Below, one piece after another: positions 30,555 to 36,563 of a stretch of 36,563 bases of DNA (positions are counted from its first letter, which is position 1; the number at the start of each line of letters is the position of its first letter). Under the pieces are notes generated by a model that was not told where the DNA came from, made no database searches, and was given only the letters and a program-made list of their open reading frames with translations. The stretch lies in assembly GCA_022841475.1 (NCBI GenBank), contig JALHRJ010000004.1, positions 132,683-169,245 on the forward strand, written 5' to 3'. The DNA comes from Cyclobacteriaceae bacterium. GTDB lineage: Bacteria > Bacteroidota > Bacteroidia > Cytophagales > Cyclobacteriaceae. A program made the translations under genes and the position numbers.

Positions 30555-32168
30555 ATGAAATTCTATTTGCGCTTAGTTCCGTTGCTCATTGTTATGGGTG
30601 CGGTTCTGATTCAATCTTGCACCAATGAACCACCTACTGACTTAACCAAGGAAAGCATCATCCCTAAACCGGTGTCTGTGACAGCAACCGGCAAAGGATT
30701 TTTATTAAAAAGTCCAACCATTTTAGTTGATGAATCCTTAAAGGATAATCTCGGTAGTTATTTGGCGACCGAATTAAATAGGATCACAGGCATAACACCA
30801 AATATTGAATCAACCACCGAAACATCGAAAGCGGGAAATATTTATTTGGTCGTGACGGACGGAGACGCAGAACTCGGAGCAGAGGGTTATGAATTATCAA
30901 TTTCAGAAGACAGTGTTACCATCACAGCCAACAAACCGGCAGGTGTATTCTATGGCATTCAGACTCTCCTGCAGGTGGTTCCTCTGAAGTCCGACAAATC
31001 AGGAAATTATTCGATTGCCACAGGCACCATTCGCGATTACCCAACGTGGGGCTGGCGTGGTTCCATGTTGGATGTTGCACGCCACTTCTTTAGCGTGGAT
31101 GATGTAAAGCGCTACATCGATATGCTCAGCTATTACAAAATTAATATTTTACATCTCCACTTAACCGATGATCAAGGTTGGCGCATTGAAATTAAGTCAT
31201 GGCCAAACGTAGCTATCCATGGCGGTACTACCCAGGTTGACGGTGGTAAGGGCGGCTATTATACGCAAGAACAATACAAAGAACTGGTGGCTTATGCAGC
31301 TGCACGATATATTACCATCGTGCCTGAGATTGACATGCCCAGCCACATTAATGCAGCCCTGGCATCGTATGGTGAACTCAATAATCCGGAAACAAAATTT
31401 CCTAAGGATGGCAATTATGCCGGACCCGTTGAAACCAAAGGAATAGGCGAAGGAAAAGATAAACCCACAGACTTGTATGCGGGTAGAGAAGTAGGGTGGA
31501 GTACACTCAGTTTATCGAAACCAACCACAATGAAATTCGTGAATGATGTCATTCGTGAATTATCGGCCATTACACCCGGTGCATACATTCATATTGGTGG
31601 AGACGAAGCCCATGTTACTAAAAAAGAAGATTATATCGAGTTCATTAACCGCTTCAGCGAAATCGTAAAAGCCAATGGAAAACAAATGATTGGCTGGGAA
31701 GAAATATCGCAAGCCAATATTGATGGCAATGCCATCGCACAGCATTGGGCTTCGGAAGACCATGCAAAAGAGGCTGCGGCTAAAGGTGCAAAAATAATTA
31801 TGTCTCCATCCAAGCGTGTATATCTGGATATGAAGTATGATTCCCTAAGCCGCATTGGTTATAATTGGGCGGCCTATATTGAAGTGGATGATGCCTATAA
31901 TTGGGATCCATCAACAAGAGTATCAGGCATTAACAAAGAACAGATCCTTGGTGTTGAAGCTCCCTTGTGGGGAGAGACTCTCAAAAATATGGATGATGTG
32001 ATGTATCTATTGTTTCCGCGATTGCCAGGTGTTGCAGAAATAGGTTGGTCACCTGCTGCTGGCCGAAGCTGGGATGAATATAAAGTTCGTTTAGGAAATC
32101 ACGGTCCACGCATGAAGGCCTGGGGCATTGATTATTACCGTTCTAAAAAAGTGCAGTGGAGTGAGTGA
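30555..32168 (+). CDS. Beta-N-acetylhexosaminidase (GH20 family)
   Basis: 537 residues with a lipoprotein signal ending in LIQSC, so it is probably anchored to a membrane. The N-terminal domain (about 30-160) is the GH20b fold (IIPKPVSVTATGKGF, ...KPAGVFYGIQTLLQVV). The catalytic barrel begins RGSMLDVARHFFSVDDVKRYID and has LHLHLTDDQGWRIEI. The catalytic pair is D350-E351 in HIGGDEAH. It later shows GWEEI, AQHWAS and LWGETL, and ends at about residue 525. It releases terminal GlcNAc or GalNAc from chitin-like or glycoprotein glycans. A strong terminator follows at 32191. Confidence 0.96.
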   Translation: MKFYLRLVPLLIVMGAVLIQSCTNEPPTDLTKESIIPKPVSVTATGKGFLLKSPTILVDESLKDNLGSYLATELNRITGITPNIESTTETSKAGNIYLVVTDGDAELGAEGYELSISEDSVTITANKPAGVFYGIQTLLQVVPLKSDKSGNYSIATGTIRDYPTWGWRGSMLDVARHFFSVDDVKRYIDMLSYYKINILHLHLTDDQGWRIEIKSWPNVAIHGGTTQVDGGKGGYYTQEQYKELVAYAAARYITIVPEIDMPSHINAALASYGELNNPETKFPKDGNYAGPVETKGIGEGKDKPTDLYAGREVGWSTLSLSKPTTMKFVNDVIRELSAITPGAYIHIGGDEAHVTKKEDYIEFINRFSEIVKANGKQMIGWEEISQANIDGNAIAQHWASEDHAKEAAAKGAKIIMSPSKRVYLDMKYDSLSRIGYNWAAYIEVDDAYNWDPSTRVSGINKEQILGVEAPLWGETLKNMDDVMYLLFPRLPGVAEIGWSPAAGRSWDEYKVRLGNHGPRMKAWGIDYYRSKKVQWSE

Positions 32169-32190
32169 TCATTATTAATAAGAATGAAAA

Positions 32191-32220
32191 AAATACCGGA
32201 TGTTCTCCGGTATTTTTTTT
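32191..32220 (+). terminator. Rho-independent terminator of the GH20 gene
   Basis: AAATACCGGA (32191-32200) and TCCGGTATTT (32206-32215) pair perfectly around a 5-nt loop, followed by T bases to 32220. It is about 20 bp after the GH20 stop, so the next gene is separately transcribed. Confidence 0.92.
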
Positions 32221-32282
32221 GAATGTTTAAAAGTCATGATTCTTATCATCAATTATTTGACTATTCTTTAGTAACATTGAGC

Positions 32283-32831
32283 ATGAATACAAACAGGCTC
32301 TTGCGCAACTTCCTGGGATTTGGATTTCTTTTTTTGTTGGCTAGTTGCTCATTGAAAATTCAAAATACGTATGACCGGCAGGTTGATTTCAGTAAATACA
32401 AAACCTTTTGCTGGATGTCGGGCTGTGAATTCAAGTTTACAGGCCCGGACTATTTAAGTGACAGTTCGATTCGCGAGAATTTGAAAGTGGCTATTGTGGA
32501 TGAGTTAAAAGCTAAAGGACTTACCGAAGACCCTGATAATCCAGACCTGTTGGTAGGATTTACTATTACTGTAAAAGATGAACAAGCAATTGTTTATCAT
32601 CCTACCGAAGATACTCCGATTTATATCAAGCCGTTGGAGACGGAAAAAGAAGTAATCAACTACTTGCGTGGATCACTCATTATAGGAATGGCCGACAGAA
32701 GAGAAAGTAGAATGGTTTGGCAATCACATGCTATTAGTTATATGGAGACTAATCCAGATTTAACCGAGAAAAATATTCGTAAAGGAATCAAGACCGTGTT
32801 GAAAAATTATCCACCAAAATCTGATCAGTAA
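32283..32831 (+). CDS. DUF4136 lipoprotein
   Basis: 182 residues from the ATG at 32283. The signal ends in a lipobox LLASC. The mature part has DRQVDFSKYKTFCWM, the F-x-x-Y-K-T-(F/Y)-x-W pattern of DUF4136. It continues with helix IRENLKVAIVDELKAKGL, then NPDLLVGFTITVKDE and a C-terminal helix with EKNIRKGIKTVLKNYPP. An extension to 32223 is possible but has no signal peptide. The family is widespread in Bacteroidota with no known role. It stands between the GH20 terminator and the cupin gene, 65 bp before the latter. Confidence 0.87.
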   Translation: MNTNRLLRNFLGFGFLFLLASCSLKIQNTYDRQVDFSKYKTFCWMSGCEFKFTGPDYLSDSSIRENLKVAIVDELKAKGLTEDPDNPDLLVGFTITVKDEQAIVYHPTEDTPIYIKPLETEKEVINYLRGSLIIGMADRRESRMVWQSHAISYMETNPDLTEKNIRKGIKTVLKNYPPKSDQ

Positions 32832-32896
32832 AATCGTGGATGGATATCCGACCCATCTATTATGACTAAATAATCTGATAAACTATTAACTAAACT

Positions 32897-33418
32897 ATGC
32901 TTTCGAATCTCATATTGACCAACACGGAAACCAAGGAATCAATCTTCAATAAAGTTCAGGCCACGCTCGACAGCCTCGGACTTCGGGTAGTAGCGAAAGA
33001 TTTTGAAAGGCCATGGGGTGGCTTTTTTGTTATCGATGAAACTCAGGCCACTGAATTTGCGGCACATTTTTTCCCGGGTCTTGAACTCAATCAATTAAAA
33101 ATCAGTGGAAAACTAAGTCCGAAAATTTTAATGGTGCAGCCAAAAAGAAGATTGTCATGGCAGTATCATCACAGACGTGCAGAAATCTGGAAGCTTGTTG
33201 CAGGCACAGCCGGAGTGGTAACAAGCGAAACAGATCAGGAAGGAACTTTACAATCTTTAAAGATAGGCGAGATTATTCGTTTACAACAAGGACAGCGACA
33301 TCGGTTGGTAGGCACCGAAGGGTGGGGTATGGTTGCTGAAATCTGGCAACATACGGATGCAACCAATCCATCCGATGAGAGTGATATTGTAAGGTTGCAG
33401 GATGATTTCGGAAGGTGA
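32897..33418 (+). CDS. Cupin-domain protein, mannose-6-phosphate isomerase type
   Basis: 173 residues. A short helical lead (IFNKVQATLDSLGL) precedes ERPWGGFFVID. The cupin core shows the motif LSWQYHHRRAEIWKLVAGTAGVV, in which Q-Y-H-H-R-R-A-E-I-W matches the metal-binding signature of the C-terminal cupin of GDP-mannose pyrophosphorylase / mannose-6-phosphate isomerase. EIIRLQQGQRHRLVG follows, and an EIWQHTD end leads to DESDIVRLQDDFGR, again matching that family's DIVR-x-x-D-x-x-GR. It probably isomerises a sugar phosphate; substrate and metal are not settled. It converges with glnS. Confidence 0.87.
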   Translation: MLSNLILTNTETKESIFNKVQATLDSLGLRVVAKDFERPWGGFFVIDETQATEFAAHFFPGLELNQLKISGKLSPKILMVQPKRRLSWQYHHRRAEIWKLVAGTAGVVTSETDQEGTLQSLKIGEIIRLQQGQRHRLVGTEGWGMVAEIWQHTDATNPSDESDIVRLQDDFGR

Positions 33419-33461
33419 GTTAATATTATCCTGCATCCAAAAATCTAGTCGGACCTTCAAT

Positions 33462-35117
33462 TTATTTCTTCATCTCCTTCGCCCACATATCCCGCAAGGT
33501 TGCGGTACGGTTGAATACCAAATTAGTGGGTGTTGAATCCGGGTCTTTACAGAAATAGCCCATGCGTAAAAACTGAAAGTGCTCACCTTCTTTACTGTTT
33601 TTTAATTCAGGTTCGGCATAAACCGTTTTTACTGTAAGCGATTCTGGATTGAGGTGATTCGTAAAATCATCTTCGATGGCATTCAGGTCTTCCGTTACAA
33701 ATAAACGATCATACAATCTTACCTCGATGGGCAGTGCATCAGCAATACTTACCCAATGGATTACACCTTTTACATTAATGCCCGAAACATCCGATCCACT
33801 TTTGCTTTCAGGAATGTAGGTACAATGAAGCTCGGTAACTTTCCCGCTACTATCTTTTACTACCCCTTCGCACTTAATAATGTAGGCACTCTTCAACCGT
33901 ACCATTTGTCCTGGTGATAACCTAAAGTATTTTTTAGGCGGAACTTCCATGAAGTCGTCTTGCTCAATATACAATTCTCGACCGAATGGCAAGGGTCTTA
34001 CTGAAGTATGATCTTCCGGATTATTCTCACCACTCAAGACTTCTGTTTTTCCTTCCGGATAGTTTGTGATAACCACTTTGAGCGGATCGAAGACAACCAT
34101 TCTTCGGTCAGCTTTTTTATTCAAATGTTCGCGTACGCAAAACTCCAACAGACTAATGTCAATCAGGTTTTCTCTTTTGGCAACACCAATCCGATCACAA
34201 AAATCACGGATTGCCTCGGGTGTGTAACCCCGCCTGCGCACACCGCTCAGTGTAGGCATGCGTGGATCATCCCACCCGTTTACATGCTTATCATTGACCA
34301 ATTGTAATAATTTGCGCTTGCTCATCATGGTATAGGTCATGTTGAGGCGGGCAAACTCATATTGTTTGGATGGATAGATCTCCAGGTTTTCAATGCACCA
34401 ATCATATAGTTCACGATGTGGTACAAATTCCAACGTGCAAATGCTGTGGGTTATTTTTTCGATGGAATCACTCTGCCCATGGGCAAAATCATACATGGGG
34501 TAAACACACCAGGTATCGCCCGTGCGGTGGTGATGGGCATGTTTGATTCGGTAGATAACCGGATCGCGCATAAGCATATTGATATGACTCATGTTAATTT
34601 TTGCCCGGAGCACTTTCGACCCATCCGGATATTTGCCGGCTTTCATATCGGCAAACAATTGCAGGTTTTCCTGTACCGATCGGTTGCGATAAATATTGTT
34701 TGTACCGGGTATGGTAGGCGTTCCTTTTTGTGCTGCAATTTCTTCACTCGTGCTATCGTCTACATACGCAAGCCCTTTGTTGATCAGGTTAACCGCAAAG
34801 TCATATAACTGATCAAAATAGTCGGAAGCATAAAACTCGTTGGCCCACTCAAAGCCCAGCCATTTTACATCACCCTTAATGCTTTCAACGTATTCGGTTT
34901 CTTCCGTTACAGGATTAGTATCGTCAAAACGCAGATTGGTTTTGCCACCATATTTTAGTGCCAGTCCAAAATTTAAGACGATACTTTTGGCGTGACCCAG
35001 GTGTAGATATCCGTTGGGTTCTGGAGGGAATCTAGTACTAATACTTTGATATTTTCCGGCCTTCAGGTCATTCTCAATGATTTCTTCCAGAAAGTTCAAA
35101 CTCTTTTCGTCTGCCAT
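33462..35117 (-). CDS. glnS: Glutamine--tRNA ligase
   Basis: A 551-residue class I aminoacyl-tRNA synthetase charging tRNA-Gln in the cytoplasm. The HIGH-type motif lies in PPEPNGYLHLGHAKS (residues 31-45). The GlnRS marks RFDDTNP and YDFAHGQSDSIEKITHS follow, and the KMSKS-type motif is at M265 (MMSKRK). The C-terminal beta-barrel anticodon domains (PLPFGRELYIEQDDF, YFRLSPGQMVRLKSAYIIKC, NRTATLRDMWA) complete a full-length protein. The distinction from glutamyl-tRNA synthetase rests on the GlnRS-type C terminus. It is monocistronic and diverges from the AraC-type gene by 128 bp. Confidence 0.97.
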   Translation of the reverse strand: MADEKSLNFLEEIIENDLKAGKYQSISTRFPPEPNGYLHLGHAKSIVLNFGLALKYGGKTNLRFDDTNPVTEETEYVESIKGDVKWLGFEWANEFYASDYFDQLYDFAVNLINKGLAYVDDSTSEEIAAQKGTPTIPGTNNIYRNRSVQENLQLFADMKAGKYPDGSKVLRAKINMSHINMLMRDPVIYRIKHAHHHRTGDTWCVYPMYDFAHGQSDSIEKITHSICTLEFVPHRELYDWCIENLEIYPSKQYEFARLNMTYTMMSKRKLLQLVNDKHVNGWDDPRMPTLSGVRRRGYTPEAIRDFCDRIGVAKRENLIDISLLEFCVREHLNKKADRRMVVFDPLKVVITNYPEGKTEVLSGENNPEDHTSVRPLPFGRELYIEQDDFMEVPPKKYFRLSPGQMVRLKSAYIIKCEGVVKDSSGKVTELHCTYIPESKSGSDVSGINVKGVIHWVSIADALPIEVRLYDRLFVTEDLNAIEDDFTNHLNPESLTVKTVYAEPELKNSKEGEHFQFLRMGYFCKDPDSTPTNLVFNRTATLRDMWAKEMKK

Positions 35118-35245
35118 AAGGTTCGCTCAAAAAGCTGTAAAGGTAAACGCCTTTATGAACTTGTAGAAGAAATACGGCCGGATATTATTTTCAAGGCAAC
35201 TTTTGCCCTTAACTTTGGGTTATAACAGCGAATAATAAATGATTA

Positions 35246-35818
35246 ATGACTACACTCTACATTAAAAACATGGTGTGCCAGCGGTGTATACTGGTCGTTG
35301 ATCAGGAGTTACGGAAGCTAGGGTTACACCCGGAAAAGATTTCGTTAGGTGAAGTTGTGTTACGAGAGGACAGCCTGACCCAACAACAGTCTTCAGATCT
35401 TGATAAGGCCCTGCTAGCAGTAGGATTTGAACGAATGGACGATCGCAAGTCGCGATTGATTGAATCCATGAAGAACAAGATTATTCACATGATCCACCAT
35501 CAGGAGCGTCTTGATCGGAAGTTTAATTGGTCGGTTATTTTATCAGAAGAATTTCACTATGATTATAATTACCTCAGCAGTTTGTTTTCATCGGTAGAGG
35601 GAATTACCCTTGAGCATTACATCATTAACCAGAAAATTGAACGGGTCAAAGAATTGTTGATTTACGATGAACTTACCTTAAGCCAAATAGCTGCGCGACT
35701 GGACTATAGCAGTGTAGCTCATCTTTCAGCCCAATTCAAAAAAATTACTGGTCTCACACCTTCCGAACTTAAGAGATCCAGAACTCAGGACCGCAGATCA
35801 TTGGATTCGATTGCCTGA
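35246..35818 (+). CDS. AraC-family regulator with an N-terminal CxxC heavy-metal-like domain
   Basis: 190 residues. The N-terminal ~65 residues start MTTLYIKNMVCQRC, with C11-x-x-C14 at the site of the metal-binding loop of heavy-metal-associated (HMA) domains, and continue with alternating strands and helices of similar size. The C-terminal half (about 85-185) is an AraC double helix-turn-helix: FHYDYNYLSSLFSSVEGITLEHYIINQKIERVKELLIY and LSQIAARLDYSSVAHLSAQFKKITGLTPSELKR. No arabinose-type cupin domain is present. The gene directly precedes a copper ATPase, so it probably senses copper(I) and controls it. That role is inference from domain and context. Similar regulators occur in Bacteroidota. 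Confidence 0.88.
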   Translation: MTTLYIKNMVCQRCILVVDQELRKLGLHPEKISLGEVVLREDSLTQQQSSDLDKALLAVGFERMDDRKSRLIESMKNKIIHMIHHQERLDRKFNWSVILSEEFHYDYNYLSSLFSSVEGITLEHYIINQKIERVKELLIYDELTLSQIAARLDYSSVAHLSAQFKKITGLTPSELKRSRTQDRRSLDSIA

Positions 35819-35898
35819 AATTCTGTAATACCTTTCTGGGATTATATAATCACCTTTTACTACCCAACCGCGTTCTTTGTATCAGTAAATAACTGATT

Positions 35899-36563
35899 AT
35901 GAAAGCAGATCGAATGACCAGGCAATCTTTTCCGGTTCTTGAAATGACGTGCGCAGCCTGCGCAGTCAGTGTAGAGTCCATGCTGAAAGCAACAGCGGGG
36001 GTAAAAGACGCCTCCGTAAACTATGCGAACCAAACTGCCCAGGTAGAATATAATTCGGCCCTTGCTAATACAACCGATTTGCAAAATGCAGTTCGGTCCA
36101 TCGGCTACGACCTTATTATTGACGTGGAAGATCCACAAGCTTTAAAAGAAGAAGCTCAAAAAAAACAGTATGAAGAGATTAAAACGCGTACTCTTTGGTC
36201 ATTAATTCTATCTGTCCCCGTTGTTATCATCGGCATGTTCTTTATGGATATGCCTTACGGCAACTATATTTCAATGATTCTTACGGCCCCGGTTGTCTTT
36301 TATTTCGGACGCACCTTTTTTATTCATGCATGGAAACAGGCGCGTTTTGGCAAAGCCAATATGGATACGCTGGTTGCCCTTTCCACGGGTATTGCATTTC
36401 TATTCAGTGCTTTCAATACATTTTTTCCCGAGTTCTGGCATAATCGTGGTCTTCATGCACATGTCTATTACGAAGCAGCCGCGGTGGTGATTGCCTTTAT
36501 ATCGCTGGGCAAACTTTTGGAAGAAAGAGCCAAGTCAAATACTGGCTCTGCGATTAAAAAGCT
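35899..36563 (+). CDS. copA: Copper-translocating P-type ATPase (partial, runs off the window)
   Basis: The first 221 residues are present; the frame is open to the window end. The N-terminal HMA domain has MTCAAC (C18, C21) and VKDASVNYANQTAQVEY. After a charged linker come the membrane segments (LWSLILSVPVVIIGMFFM, ISMILTAPVVFYFGRTFFIHAWK, MDTLVALSTGIAFLFSAFN), then YYEAAAVVIAFISLGKLLEERAKS, strongly typical of copper ATPases of the P1B-1 type. The phosphorylation motif DKTGT and the CPC membrane motif lie beyond the edge. It is preceded by the AraC/HMA gene with an 80-bp gap and is probably copper export. Confidence 0.93.
   Translation, partial: MKADRMTRQSFPVLEMTCAACAVSVESMLKATAGVKDASVNYANQTAQVEYNSALANTTDLQNAVRSIGYDLIIDVEDPQALKEEAQKKQYEEIKTRTLWSLILSVPVVIIGMFFMDMPYGNYISMILTAPVVFYFGRTFFIHAWKQARFGKANMDTLVALSTGIAFLFSAFNTFFPEFWHNRGLHAHVYYEAAAVVIAFISLGKLLEERAKSNTGSAIKK

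Overview
The window reads as chromosomal DNA of a Bacteroidota bacterium, most likely order Cytophagales. The reasons are: start codons preceded by A/T-rich tracts rather than Shine-Dalgarno sequences; many short-signal lipoproteins; a TPR-type histidine kinase with a NarL-type regulator; a TPR/PD40/OmpA outer-membrane protein; and Bacteroidota-typical families (DUF4230, DUF4136, a CxxC AraC regulator beside a copper ATPase). No tRNA, rRNA, CRISPR array, transposase or phage gene is visible. Taxonomy is inferred from gene content only.

Left edge (1-990) is gene-free and made of repeats: a 44-bp tandem array interrupted by a composite palindrome, then several hairpin elements. 1034-2541 holds a coiled-coil protein of unknown function and a DUF4230 membrane protein. 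2542-2913 is again repeat DNA. 2914-6238 (minus) carries a DUF3592 protein, GreB, a YciI-like protein and a DUF2779 double-nuclease protein. 6471-8886 has DUF1428, a secreted unknown and a lipoprotein. 8902-11617 (minus) is a two-component pair. 11952-12737 is a conspicuously AT-rich lipoprotein gene.

12991-18208 has a hot-dog thioesterase, a DEAD-box helicase with a TTG start, a neutral-ceramidase-family protein and an OmpA/PD40 protein. 19609-21718 is an ECF sigma / anti-sigma / lipoprotein operon. 21840-24130 carries a stand-alone receiver, a DoxX-like membrane protein, a diheme cytochrome c and a small Cys-rich protein. 24229-25461 is a second ceramidase-family gene broken by one in-frame TAA. 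25465-28071 has two SAM methyltransferases around a nitronate monooxygenase-like flavoprotein. 28338-32168 has an S9 peptidase and a GH20 hexosaminidase. The right end has a DUF4136 lipoprotein, a cupin, glutaminyl-tRNA synthetase, and an AraC-type regulator with a metal-binding-like N terminus just upstream of a copper P-type ATPase cut by the window edge.

Most of the window is ordinary housekeeping and cell-envelope content. The most unusual signal is in the intergenic DNA. At least five palindromic elements are nested inside one another: an 18-bp TCCGCCA..TGGCGGA core sits inside a CCTGCCT..AGGCAGG hairpin, which sits inside the loops of other, unrelated hairpin repeats. Two protein genes (DUF2779 and DUF3592) end inside such repeats and take their last codons from them.
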